NCBI RefSeq assembly: GCF_013167955.1
Contig: NZ_BLWF01000004.1
Span: forward strand, 292,587-356,586
Length of the DNA stretch: 64,000 nt
Reading direction: 5' to 3'
Source: Thermanaeromonas sp. C210
Lineage (GTDB): Bacteria > Bacillota > DSM-521 > Neomoorellales > Neomoorellaceae
Positions 53,430 to 62,015 of this stretch are shown in pieces. The notes under the pieces are model-generated. The model had not been told where the DNA came from. It did not search any database and worked only from the letters and a program-made list of their open reading frames with translations. Made by a program: the position numbers and the translations under genes. Each line of letters opens with the position of its first letter. Positions within the stretch are counted from its first letter, which is position 1.

Positions 53430-54389
53430 TCACAGGGTTAAGCTGAAAAGGCCCAAGCCGGCCATAACGGCGGCGATGGCCCAAAAAAATAAAACTACCC
53501 TTGTTTCCGGCCAGCCCAAAAGCTCAAAGTGGTGGTGCAGGGGGCTCATGCGAAAGAGCCGGCGCCCGGTGAGGCGGAAAAAAAATACTTGGAGAATGAC
53601 GGAAAGGGCTTCCAACACGTAAACCCCGCCTATAATGGGAAGCACCAGTTCCGTCCGCGTCATAATACTGAGCAGCCCCACGGCCGCCCCCAGGGCCAGG
53701 GATCCCGTATCTCCCATAAAAACTCGGGCCGGATAGAAATTATACACCAAAAAGCCCAGACATCCTCCTGCCAGGGCCCCGGCAAGGATTGCCAGACCCA
53801 CCTCGCCAGCCGCCAGGGAAAGGAGCAAATAGGCCAGGGCTACCCAGAAGGTGACTCCCGCCGCCAGCCCGTCCAGCCCGTCCGTCAAGTTCACGGCATT
53901 GGTAGTAGATACCAGGAGGAGTGCTGCCAGCAAAGGGTAGTACCATCCCAAATCCCACCGCCAGGAGGTGAAGGGGATGGCCACCTCCGTGCCCCTGCCG
54001 AGAAACCCCATAGCCAGCAGCCCCGCAGCCAGGCCCAGTAACACCTGTCCTCCCAGTTTTTGCCTGGCCAGCAATCCCAGGGGCCGCCGCCATACGACCT
54101 TAAGGGCATCGTCGGCGAGCCCCAAAAGGGCGTAACCCCAGGTGAGGCCCAAAAGGGTAAGAGTCAACCCATCGGCCGGCGCGAGCACCACGATGGCTAC
54201 CGTCATGGCCGCCAAGAAAATAATTCCGCCCATGGTTGGAGTACCCGACTTGCCCAGATGAGTCCGGGGCCCATCGCGCCGGACTACCTGACCGGCCCGC
54301 AAACTTTGCAACAGCTTGATCACAGGCGGTCCTAAAATCACACTGATGATAAAGGCCAGAAAACCCGCCCATAAACCCTGCTCCATCAT
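53430..54389 (-). CDS. mraY: Phospho-MurNAc-pentapeptide translocase
   Basis: Integral membrane enzyme that makes lipid I from undecaprenyl phosphate and UDP-MurNAc-pentapeptide. The 319 residues form about ten helices. Catalytic motifs seen are GLADDALKVV near 90, STTNAVNLTDGLDGLAAG near 160 and the His cluster SPLHHHFELLGWPETRVV near 279. The ATG overlaps the murF stop (ATGA). Confidence 0.97.
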   Translation of the reverse strand: MMEQGLWAGFLAFIISVILGPPVIKLLQSLRAGQVVRRDGPRTHLGKSGTPTMGGIIFLAAMTVAIVVLAPADGLTLTLLGLTWGYALLGLADDALKVVWRRPLGLLARQKLGGQVLLGLAAGLLAMGFLGRGTEVAIPFTSWRWDLGWYYPLLAALLLVSTTNAVNLTDGLDGLAAGVTFWVALAYLLLSLAAGEVGLAILAGALAGGCLGFLVYNFYPARVFMGDTGSLALGAAVGLLSIMTRTELVLPIIGGVYVLEALSVILQVFFFRLTGRRLFRMSPLHHHFELLGWPETRVVLFFWAIAAVMAGLGLFSLTL

Positions 54390-55762
54390 TCCACCTCTTC
54401 CAGTACCTCTAAAACCTGCTCCATACCCACAGCCCTCGAACCTTTCAGGAGGACGACATCTCCCGGGGCCAGATGGCGGGCCAGGAAGGCACCGGCTTCC
54501 CGGGGACCGCTAAAGGAAAATACCCTATCGGGGGCCATACCTGCCTCCCTTGCGCCCCGGGCAATCTCCCTCGCCAGTTCTCCCACCGTCAGCAGGAGAC
54601 TTACTCCGGCTTCGGCAGCCGCCCTGCCTATCCGCCGGTGGAATTCAGGCGCCCGGTCTCCCAGTTCCAGCATGTCCCCCAAGACGGCCACCTTGCGCCC
54701 CGGCAATTGGGCCACGACCTCCAGGGCCGCTGCAGTGGATTCGGGGTTGGCATTATAAGCATCGTTATATATATACGAACTCCGGGGACCGGGCAAAAAT
54801 TCCTGCCGCATACTTTCTCGAGGCCAGGAGGCCAGACGTAGGGCCATGTCCTCCGGGTCTACACCCAGGCAGTACCCTGTGGCCATGGCGGCCAGGCTGT
54901 TCAGCACATTGTGGAGGCCCGGTACCGGAAGGCGAACCATCACTTCTCCCCGGGGAAAGACGGCCCGAAATTCCGTCCCTTCCCTGCCCAGCGCCTTGAT
55001 ATCCCTAGCCTGCACGGCCGCTGTTTCCCCGATCCCGTAGAAAACAACCCTGGCCCGGGTATTCTGGGCCAGCCGGCGACACCACGGGTCATCACCGTTC
55101 AGAACGGCCAGGCCCTCTGGCGGTAGGGCTTCCACAAGCTCTCCTTTGGCCCGGGCAATATTGGCAATGGACCCCAGTCTGCCCAGGTGGGCAGTCCCGA
55201 TATTGGTGATTATCCCCACCGTAGGTCGGGACAGCCGGCATAAGGCTGCGATCTCCCCCAATCCCCGCATAGCCATTTCTACTACCGCCATCTGGTGCTG
55301 CGGCGTCAACTGCAACAGAGTAAGGGGAAGGCCGATCTCATTATTAAGGTTGCCCGGCGTCTTGCAAACTCTAAACTTAGCCTCCAGTACTTGAGCCACC
55401 AGGTTCTTGGTGGTCGTCTTGCCGCTGGAGCCGGTCACCCCTATAAGCTCACCCCGGAAAATCCTCTGCCGGTGGTAGGCGGCCAGGGCTTGAAGGGCCT
55501 CTAAGGTATCGGGAACCTTAAGGAGGGGTCCCTTCACCGCCGAGGGTAACCGGGCCACCACAGCCGCCACGGCGCCCCGGGCCAGGGCTTCTTCCACGTA
55601 GTCGTGGCCGTCAAAACGTTCCCCTTTAAGGGCAAAGAACACTTCTCCCCCGCAGACCCGGCGGCTGTCGGTGCTCACGCCCTTAATCTCCCTGCCAGGG
55701 TCCCCCTGTATCAATTCGGCCCCTAAAATCCGACAGAGTTCTCCCAGGGTTAATGCAATCAC
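54386..55762 (-). CDS. murF: UDP-MurNAc-tripeptide-D-Ala-D-Ala ligase
   Basis: Adds D-Ala-D-Ala to complete the pentapeptide precursor. GTG 55762 (MIALTLGELCRILGAEL) has GGGAGG about 6 nt upstream and matches family starts; the frame stays open to 55870 through the odd spacer, and the extra 36 residues look non-native. The ATP loop is IGVTGSSGKTTTKNL near 107, YNDAYNANPESTAAAL near 322 and VLGDMLELG near 347. 458 residues. Confidence 0.96.
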   Translation of the reverse strand: MIALTLGELCRILGAELIQGDPGREIKGVSTDSRRVCGGEVFFALKGERFDGHDYVEEALARGAVAAVVARLPSAVKGPLLKVPDTLEALQALAAYHRQRIFRGELIGVTGSSGKTTTKNLVAQVLEAKFRVCKTPGNLNNEIGLPLTLLQLTPQHQMAVVEMAMRGLGEIAALCRLSRPTVGIITNIGTAHLGRLGSIANIARAKGELVEALPPEGLAVLNGDDPWCRRLAQNTRARVVFYGIGETAAVQARDIKALGREGTEFRAVFPRGEVMVRLPVPGLHNVLNSLAAMATGYCLGVDPEDMALRLASWPRESMRQEFLPGPRSSYIYNDAYNANPESTAAALEVVAQLPGRKVAVLGDMLELGDRAPEFHRRIGRAAAEAGVSLLLTVGELAREIARGAREAGMAPDRVFSFSGPREAGAFLARHLAPGDVVLLKGSRAVGMEQVLEVLEEVE

Positions 55763-56041
55763 CTGTTTCCTCCCACCGTTTCCCTGACGTATCCCCATTT
55801 CGAGCATAGGTCTGCTTGGCTTTCGCTCGCAAAGGCCTCCCTCGCGGGCCAAACTATTACTCAGCTTCAAGCTCCGGCGGATTTCCCGGCCAATTCGACA
55901 TCCTATCTCCGTTGCTGGCCTCGGCCTTCCATGGCCTCGGGTCCGCCTCCGTTTTTCGTCTTCGTGAAGTTTGGCAGCCGCTCGGGTTAGTCCCTCGCTT
56001 TCAAGCCAGAGCAGGCCTCTACCCCCAAAAGTGCGGATAAC
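55763..56041. other. 279-nt unusual spacer inside the mur operon
   Basis: A gap with no gene between murE and murF, in a cluster where most gaps are under 140 nt. It contains an 8-nt direct repeat GGCCTCGG (55917-55924, 55933-55940) and a short AGCTT/AAGCT palindrome (55863-55873). The minus strand has a GGAGGCGGACCCGAGG segment that resembles GGAGGCGACCCGAGGGG in the ftsW-murG spacer. It reads through into murF as an open frame, which is why a longer murF seems possible. Probably an inserted repeat element. Confidence 0.5.
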
Positions 56042-57538
56042 TCAGACCCTTTCCCTATACCCCAGACGTTCCAATTCTTCGGCGGCTACTTTTCGGTCGT
56101 CAAAGGGCAGCACCTGACCCTTCACGAGCTGATAGTTTTCGTGCCCTTTGCCGGCGATGACCACAGTATCCCCCGGCTCGGCCATACCCAGGGCCCGGGC
56201 AATGGCCCGCCGACGGTCTACCTCTATCTCATAGTTTTTAGTTCTCACCCTCCGTACCCCCGGCTCTATCTCGGCGATAATATCTTCCGGTTCCTCGCTG
56301 CGGGGGTTATCCGAAGTTATTATACAATAATCGCTCCACCGGGCCGCCGCTTCGCCCATAAGGGGACGCTTCTTACGATCCCGGTCCCCGCCGCAACCGA
56401 AGACGACGATAAGCCGTCCCTCCGTCAGTTGCCGGGCCGCCCGGAGGGCGTTCTCCAGACCGTCCGGGGTGTGGGCATAATCTACAATAACGGCAAAATC
56501 CTGTCCCTTCTCCACCCTTTCAAACCGCCCGGGCGCCCCCGTTACCCGGCCCAAGGCATCGGCTACTTGGTGAAGATCCAGCCCCTCCTGCCAGGCCACG
56601 GCCCAGGCGGCCAGGGCGTTGTAGACATTGAATTGGCCGAGGAGCCTTAGTCTCAAGGGAATGCGGAAGCCCGGACCCACAACCACCAGGCTCGAACCGC
56701 TCCTATCCATCCGCAGGCCCTCCCCCCGGATTACGGCCTGGGGGCCGAGGCCGTAGGTGACCACCGGAACCTTCACCAGCGGTATTAATCGTTCTGCCCA
56801 GGGATCGTCGGCATTTACCACGCCGTACTTGAGCCCGCCCTTGTACCCGCGCCCTAACTCCTCAAATAATTTGGCTTTGCTCGCAAAGTAGCTCTCCATG
56901 TCAGGGTGAAAGTCCAGATGATCCTGGGTCAAATTGGTGAAAACGGCCACGTCGAACTCCGTCCCCCGCACCCTCTCGAGGGCCAGGGCATGGGAAGAAA
57001 CCTCCATAGCCACCGCCCGGGCGCCGGCTTCCAACATCTCCGCGAGCAAGGCCTGCAGGTCGAGGGATTCGGGAGTAGTATGCTCGGCAGGCCACACCCG
57101 GCTACCCAACCGGTTAGCGATGGTTCCCACCAGTCCGGCAGGGCAGCCGGCCTGCTGGAGGATCTCCTGGATGAGATAGGTGGTGGTCGTCTTCCCATTG
57201 GTGCCCGTTACCCCGAAAAGGCGTAGGCGGCGGGAAGGGTAACCGTAGTAGCAGGCCGCCAGGTCGGCCAGGGCCCGGCGGCTATCCTCAACCTTTAACC
57301 AGGCCACTTCCGGGGGCAAAGGCACATCCTTCTGGACGACTACGGCCACGGCTCCGCGCCGGAAGGCTTCTTGGACATAAAGATGGCCGTCGGTCCGCAA
57401 ACCCGGCACGGCCACAAAAAGAAAGCCCGGTTCAATCCGGCGAGAATTGTAGTGTATTCCTCGGATCTCGATATCCCGGGGACCGCCCTGGGCCAGTACT
57501 CCTGCGACAGCCCCCGCCAGTTTAGCCAGGGTAAGCAT
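56042..57538 (-). CDS. murE: UDP-MurNAc-L-Ala-D-Glu:meso-DAP ligase
   Basis: Adds the third stem residue. The ATP loop [18 protein letters not shown] is near 110. The diamino-acid signature IITSDNPRSEEPEDI near 405 has DNPR, which marks meso-diaminopimelate enzymes rather than lysine enzymes; this agrees with dapL and dapF in the window. IVDYAHTPDGLENAL near 350 is conserved. 498 residues, ATG 57538 with AAGGGG upstream. A 163-nt gap separates it from spoVD. Confidence 0.96.
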   Translation of the reverse strand: MLTLAKLAGAVAGVLAQGGPRDIEIRGIHYNSRRIEPGFLFVAVPGLRTDGHLYVQEAFRRGAVAVVVQKDVPLPPEVAWLKVEDSRRALADLAACYYGYPSRRLRLFGVTGTNGKTTTTYLIQEILQQAGCPAGLVGTIANRLGSRVWPAEHTTPESLDLQALLAEMLEAGARAVAMEVSSHALALERVRGTEFDVAVFTNLTQDHLDFHPDMESYFASKAKLFEELGRGYKGGLKYGVVNADDPWAERLIPLVKVPVVTYGLGPQAVIRGEGLRMDRSGSSLVVVGPGFRIPLRLRLLGQFNVYNALAAWAVAWQEGLDLHQVADALGRVTGAPGRFERVEKGQDFAVIVDYAHTPDGLENALRAARQLTEGRLIVVFGCGGDRDRKKRPLMGEAAARWSDYCIITSDNPRSEEPEDIIAEIEPGVRRVRTKNYEIEVDRRRAIARALGMAEPGDTVVIAGKGHENYQLVKGQVLPFDDRKVAAEELERLGYRERV

Positions 57539-57701
57539 AACCCCTTCTGCCCCCTTCCGGCTGTACCTTCCACAGACTTTCTATATTTCTATTTTTAACC
57601 ACCAGAACCCGTTCTTACACCTTCCTTGGATGGGCAGGGCCCGCAGGGCCAGGGAAAGTCGAAGGGAACCTGGCCAAAAACCGGGAATAGCCTAGCTCCC
57701 C

Positions 57702-59822
57702 TTATGGTCCCAAGGCCGGCCGGGAAGGTTCGTAGAACCTCACCTGCACCCGGGTGCCCGGAGCAACCTCCGTACCCGGTACCGGACTCTGCTCGGCTGC
57801 CTGGCCGCTACCCTCGGGTACCAGGGTCAGCCCGTAAGCCTCCAGTACTTCGGCCGCCTCGGGGATACGGAGGCCCGTCACATCGGGAACCTGCGGTTTA
57901 CCGGGTTCTCCCTGAAGGTAGAGGATCACCCTGGTGCCCTGAGATACCACCACCCCGGCCTTGGGTACCTGGGCCACCACCACGCCGCCCTCTCCTTCTA
58001 CCCGGCTGTCCAGTCCGGCGGCCTGCAGCCGGGACTTGGCCTCTTCCAAGGTCAGCCCCACCAGTTCGGGCACTTCCACGGCCTTCTTTTCTTCCGCCTG
58101 CTCCGAAGAGGAATACTGGGGGGCCACCTCGAGATAGCGCAAAGTATCGGCCACTACCCTCTGGAAGATAGGCGCGGCCACCGTCCCCCCATAGTAAGGA
58201 TAGCCCTGGGGTTCGTCCACTACCACCAGCGCCAGAACCCGGGGATTGTCGGCCGGCGCAAAGCCGACAAAGGAAGCCACATAGCGCCCTTCCATGTAGC
58301 CGCCCGGGCCCGCCTTCTGGGCCGTTCCCGTCTTGCCGGCCACCCGGTAGCCGGGTATGTAGGCATTCCGCCCGGTCCCTTCACTTACCACTCCCTCCAG
58401 AAGCTTCCTCAGGGTTTCGGCCGTGCCCGGAGAGATCACCTGGCGCTCCACCTTGGGCTCCTGGCGCCATACGGTGTTACCTTCGGAATCCAAAACTTCC
58501 TTAACCAGATAAGGCCGGACCAGCTTACCGCCGTTGGCCACCGCCGCCACCGCGGTAGCCAGTTGGATAGGAGTGACGGCTATACCTTGACCCATGCTAA
58601 TAGTAGCCACGTTAATGGGCTTTAACTCCTCCCGGGGGATTAAAATCCCCGTCGCCTCTCCCGTAAGATCGATACCCGTCGGGCTGCCGAAGCCGAAGGC
58701 CTCTATATAATCATAAAAAGTACCCGGCTTCTTCTCCTCCAGGCGCAGCGCGATGCTTACAAAAACAGGATTGCAGGAATTCTTTACCCCCTCCGCAAAA
58801 GTTTCACTGCCGTGGCCCATGGGCCAGGCCCAGCACCGGACCGTGTCCGGGCCCACCTTTATATATCCCGGATCATAGAACTTCTCCTCAGTCCGGACGA
58901 CTCCCTCCTCCAGGGCAGCGGCGGCCGTAATGATTTTGAAGGTGGATCCCGGTTCATAGGCGTCCCGCACCAGCGGGTTGCCCCACGTCTCCTGGGGGTA
59001 AGCCGCAAAATTATTGGGATCAAAGGCCGGGCGGCTGGCCATAGCCAGGATTTCCCCGCTCTGGGGATCCATAAGCAAGATGCTTGCCTTGCGGGGGCTG
59101 GTAGGACTCGCCATTAGCTGGTCCAGTTCACGTTCGGCCATAAACTGGATGGTCTGGTCGATGGTCAAAACAAGGCTATGACCGTCTTGGGGTGGTACAT
59201 ACCGGTGAGTAGCCTGGGGAATCTCGTGGCCCAGGGCATCGAATTCCCGTACGATCTGACCGCGAATCCCGCTCAATTCCTTATCGTACATGGCCTCCAG
59301 CCCTTCGAGGCCCTGGTTATCAACGCCGGCAAAGCCCAGAACGTGGGCCGCCAGCAAACCGTGGGGATAATAACGGCGGTTCTCCGGTACGACTACTATG
59401 CCGGGCAGCTTCAGCTCCCTGATCTTTTGCGCCCGGGCAAAGTCCACCTTGCGGGCAATATATTCAAACCCCGTAGGGCGATTAAGCTTCTCCAGGATAT
59501 CTTCCACCGGAAGGCCCAAGATTGAAGCCAGCTGGTGAGCAACCTCTTCCTGACGGCCCGAATCCCTTACTTCGGGTGGAAAGGCTCCTATGTAGTCGGC
59601 CGTTATATTTACGGCCAGCTCCCGTCTATTACGGTCATAAATTATACCCCGCTGGGCCGGTACCGGCACCGGTGCCAGCCTGTTTTCCAAAGCCTTTTGC
59701 TGCAGCTCCTCTCCTCGTACCAGCTGTAGCCAGGCCAGCCTGAAAAGGATAACGCCCAGCCCGGCCGACAAGATTAAAAAGATCAATACCAGCCTCTTTT
59801 TAATATTAATATTGCCGTACAT
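57702..59822 (-). CDS. spoVD: Class B penicillin-binding protein with PASTA domains (SpoVD/PBP2 type)
   Basis: Septal transpeptidase, partner of FtsW. The 706 residues have a short cytosolic tail and one membrane helix (about 10-30), a dimerisation domain (about 50-200) and a transpeptidase domain with the active-site Ser293 in EPGSTFKI, SCN at 349-351 and KTGT near 497. Two C-terminal PASTA repeats follow (VPELVGLTLEEAKSRLQ, about 573, and VPDVTGLRIPEAAEVLE, about 643). It is the only class B PBP in the cluster, so it probably combines FtsI and SpoVD functions. Confidence 0.94.
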   Translation of the reverse strand: MYGNINIKKRLVLIFLILSAGLGVILFRLAWLQLVRGEELQQKALENRLAPVPVPAQRGIIYDRNRRELAVNITADYIGAFPPEVRDSGRQEEVAHQLASILGLPVEDILEKLNRPTGFEYIARKVDFARAQKIRELKLPGIVVVPENRRYYPHGLLAAHVLGFAGVDNQGLEGLEAMYDKELSGIRGQIVREFDALGHEIPQATHRYVPPQDGHSLVLTIDQTIQFMAERELDQLMASPTSPRKASILLMDPQSGEILAMASRPAFDPNNFAAYPQETWGNPLVRDAYEPGSTFKIITAAAALEEGVVRTEEKFYDPGYIKVGPDTVRCWAWPMGHGSETFAEGVKNSCNPVFVSIALRLEEKKPGTFYDYIEAFGFGSPTGIDLTGEATGILIPREELKPINVATISMGQGIAVTPIQLATAVAAVANGGKLVRPYLVKEVLDSEGNTVWRQEPKVERQVISPGTAETLRKLLEGVVSEGTGRNAYIPGYRVAGKTGTAQKAGPGGYMEGRYVASFVGFAPADNPRVLALVVVDEPQGYPYYGGTVAAPIFQRVVADTLRYLEVAPQYSSSEQAEEKKAVEVPELVGLTLEEAKSRLQAAGLDSRVEGEGGVVVAQVPKAGVVVSQGTRVILYLQGEPGKPQVPDVTGLRIPEAAEVLEAYGLTLVPEGSGQAAEQSPVPGTEVAPGTRVQVRFYEPSRPALGP

Positions 59823-60009
59823 GCCTTCCGCCCCTCGGTAGGTACCACGGTACCACCCGCTTATCTGCCGGAAGCGGCCCCCTTCAAGCCCCCCTTACCT
59901 GAACCACCATCCCCACGTTTTAGCTAGGCGTCATTGAGGTCCCCCTCGGCTCAAGTCGCTCCTTTACGAGCTAAGTCGCCCTCTTAAAAAGGGGGATACA
60001 TCGGCCCCC
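59823..60009. other. Spacer between ftsL and spoVD with a T-box-like motif
   Basis: A 187-nt gap. On the minus strand, GGGTGGTACCG (59848-59858) resembles the T-box antiterminator core, and the related palindrome GGTACCACGGTACC overlaps it at 59841-59854. GCGACTTAGC and GCGACTTGAGC are imperfect direct repeats near 59945-59975, followed by CCGAGGGGGACC. A complete T-box (specifier stem, terminator) is not seen. Function unknown. Confidence 0.4.
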
Positions 60010-60501
60010 TTACCGCTGGGCAGCTTGGGCCGGGTTGATTCCCAGCCAGTGCTGGATGGCCTGGGCGACTCCACGCCACAGAGGATGGTGATTCACGGAA
60101 GGTTCTGGAGGAGCCTGGTGCTCCTGGGCTACTTGGAGGGGCTCCTCCTCACTAGACGGCAAGAACCGGATGTCCTGAGAGGTGGGCTTGACCATCCCTA
60201 GTCTGGTGGTGGCCACTTGGGCCACGTGCTCCGGAGACTTGAGCCGGGCTACCTCTAATTGTAATCTTTCATTGGCCTGTTGCAAAGTGCTTATCTCTTT
60301 TTTCAGCCGGTTCAACTCGTATCCCTTTAAAACCAGGCCGATGGACTGGGACGTCCACAAAAGGCCGAGGACAAAGGCCGCCAGGATCAGCGATACGGTA
60401 ACCACCTTGCCGCGCCTTAAGGCCTTCTTCCTTTTCGGCCGAGTTTCCGGCGCCGTGGGCTGAGGGGGCAAGTAAAGCTTTTCCCTCGCTTCTACTATCA
60501 C
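60010..60501 (-). CDS. ftsL: Cell-division protein FtsL
   Basis: Bitopic divisome protein that pairs with FtsQ/DivIC. The 163 residues have a basic cytosolic tail (PKRKKALRRGK), a membrane helix (about 33-50, VTVSLILAAFVLGLLW) and an extracellular coiled coil (about 58-92, GYELNRLKKEISTLQQANER), followed by LGMVKPTSQDIRFLP, a DivIC/FtsL signature. The C-terminal extension of about 40 residues is unusual. The position rsmH-ftsL-spoVD is the usual one, and the gene ends 3 nt before nothing but the 187-nt spacer. Confidence 0.92.
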   Translation of the reverse strand: MIVEAREKLYLPPQPTAPETRPKRKKALRRGKVVTVSLILAAFVLGLLWTSQSIGLVLKGYELNRLKKEISTLQQANERLQLEVARLKSPEHVAQVATTRLGMVKPTSQDIRFLPSSEEEPLQVAQEHQAPPEPSVNHHPLWRGVAQAIQHWLGINPAQAAQR

Positions 60502-60504
60502 AGC

Positions 60505-61413
60505 TTATTCACCCACCCTTTCTTTTAGAACCCGCCGGGCAGCCCGTAACTTGGCGCTCCGAGCCCTCGGATTCCGGGCTATCTCTTCCGGGGCCGCCAC
60601 CACCGGTTTGGGCGTCAAAATTTCCAGCACCTGAGGACTTAAACTCTTGAAGGCTTCCTTTACCAGCCGGTCTTCCAGTGAATGAAAAGATATAACCGCC
60701 ACCCGTCCCCCGGGCCGCAGTACCTTCGGCAGCCGGGACAGAAGGCGCTGCAACTCTCCGAGTTCATCATTGATAGCAATCCGGAGCGCTTGGAAGGTCC
60801 GCTTGGCGGGATGGGGTCCGGACCTCCTCGCCCTGGCCGGAATTGCATCCTTAATTATCTCAACGAGCTCTCCCGTAGAAGTTATGGGCCCGCGCCTGCG
60901 GGCTCTGATTATGAAGCGGGCGATACGAAAAGCCCAACGCTCTTCACCGTACTCCCTTATAATGCGGGCCAGTTCCTCTTCAGGCCAGGTGTTGACGATG
61001 TCAGCCGCCGTTAAGCCTTCCTCCCGGCTCATACGCATGTCCAGGGGCCCGTCCACCTGATAGCTGAAGCCGCGTTCGGGGTTTTCCAACTGGTAAGAGG
61101 ACACTCCCAGATCCAGGAGGAGGCCGTCTATTCCCTCTAATCCCTCTTGAGCCAGAAGGTCGGGAAGCCGGCTGAAGGAGGCCCGGACGAGCTTTACCGC
61201 CGCCCCGAAAGGCCGGAGTCTCCAGGCAGCAGCCGCCAGGGCCTCCTCGTCCCGGTCCAAACCCAGCAGCAGGCCGCCCGGCAGCAACCTTTCCAGGAGG
61301 GCAAAGGCATGCCCTCCTCCGCCTACCGTGCCGTCGGCAAAAACCTCACCTGGTTTGGGGTCCAGGAACTCCACTACCTGGGGTAAAAGGACCGGTTCGT
61401 GTTGAAATTCCAA
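60505..61413 (-). CDS. rsmH: 16S rRNA (cytosine1402-N4)-methyltransferase
   Basis: Methylates C1402 of 16S rRNA (older name MraW). TTG 61413 gives [20 protein letters not shown] with GAGGTG about 7 nt upstream; the GTG at 61422 adds three residues. The SAM-binding motif [20 protein letters not shown] is near 23-42. [20 protein letters not shown] near 103 and [14 protein letters not shown] near 240 are RsmH-specific. 302 residues. It starts 15 nt after mraZ. Confidence 0.96.
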   Translation of the reverse strand: MEFQHEPVLLPQVVEFLDPKPGEVFADGTVGGGGHAFALLERLLPGGLLLGLDRDEEALAAAAWRLRPFGAAVKLVRASFSRLPDLLAQEGLEGIDGLLLDLGVSSYQLENPERGFSYQVDGPLDMRMSREEGLTAADIVNTWPEEELARIIREYGEERWAFRIARFIIRARRRGPITSTGELVEIIKDAIPARARRSGPHPAKRTFQALRIAINDELGELQRLLSRLPKVLRPGGRVAVISFHSLEDRLVKEAFKSLSPQVLEILTPKPVVAAPEEIARNPRARSAKLRAARRVLKERVGE

Positions 61414-61428
61414 AGGAGGCACCTCGGT

Positions 61429-61860
61429 CTAGATGTTGAGATCCACCATTTTCTCGGCCAGCGCCTCGTATTCCGCGGCCGTTGCAGCCAAGTACTGCTC
61501 CCAGAGTTCCCGGCTCCAGATCTCTACCCGGGAAGAAACGCCGGCAATGACCACATCCTTTTCCAGCCGGGCATATTCCCTTAAATTGGCCGGCACCAGT
61601 ATTCTCCCCTGGCGGTCCAGCTCACATTCCGTAGCTCCGGAAAAGAAAAAGCGCACGAAGGCGCGGACATCGGCCCGGGTAAAGGGCAGGCTCTTCAGTT
61701 TTTGTTCCATCTCTTCCCAACCACGGAGGGGGTAGACAAAGAGGCAGTTATCCAGGCCCCTGGTAACGATGAACCTTTCTCCCAGTTCCTCCCGGAAGCG
61801 GGCCGGCATAATGAGGCGACCCTTATCATCAATGACATGGTGGTATTCTCCGATAAACAA
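61429..61860 (-). CDS. mraZ: Transcriptional regulator MraZ
   Basis: DNA-binding regulator that binds repeats upstream of its own operon; first gene of the dcw cluster. The 143 residues contain two AbrB-like DxxGR repeats ([18 protein letters not shown] near 9-26 and [20 protein letters not shown] near 78-97). The TTG start at 61860 has a poor Shine-Dalgarno, which may limit expression. Directly upstream is a decameric repeat array that fits a MraZ operator. Confidence 0.95.
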   Translation of the reverse strand: MFIGEYHHVIDDKGRLIMPARFREELGERFIVTRGLDNCLFVYPLRGWEEMEQKLKSLPFTRADVRAFVRFFFSGATECELDRQGRILVPANLREYARLEKDVVIAGVSSRVEIWSRELWEQYLAATAAEYEALAEKMVDLNI

Positions 61861-61870
61861 CGGGCCCTGG

Positions 61871-61920
61871 CCCCACTTTCTACCCCTTATGTACCACTAT
61901 TCACCACTTCCTACCACCAT
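61871..61920 (-). promoter_or_regulatory. MraZ operator: five phased decamers
   Basis: On the minus strand five consecutive 10-mers (ATGGTGGTAG, GAAGTGGTGA, ATAGTGGTAC, ATAAGGGGTA, GAAAGTGGGG) carry a GTGG/GGGG core at nearly the same phase, one per helical turn. MraZ is known to bind such G-rich repeats upstream of mraZ. It ends 11 bp before the TTG start. Confidence 0.75.
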
Positions 61921-61956
61921 ATATTCTCCGTGGGAGATAAAATTCCTGCTATATAC

Positions 61957-61990
61957 AAAAGAAACTCCTCCCTTTTCGGGGAGGAGTTTC
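61957..61990 (-). terminator. Terminator after the MetE-like gene
   Basis: A perfect 12-bp stem, GAAACTCCTCCC with GGGAGGAGTTTC (61961-61972, 61979-61990), with a 6-nt loop and followed by TTTT on the minus strand. It separates the upstream gene from the mraZ control region. Confidence 0.9.
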
Positions 61991-62015
61991 CTCCGGGTGC
62001 TAATCAGTTGGCGCC

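Noticed and set aside
55816-56040. Plus-strand 74-codon frame in the murE-murF spacer
   Set aside because: No RBS, antisense to the operon, composition like random GC-rich translation; better explained as repeat-derived spacer.
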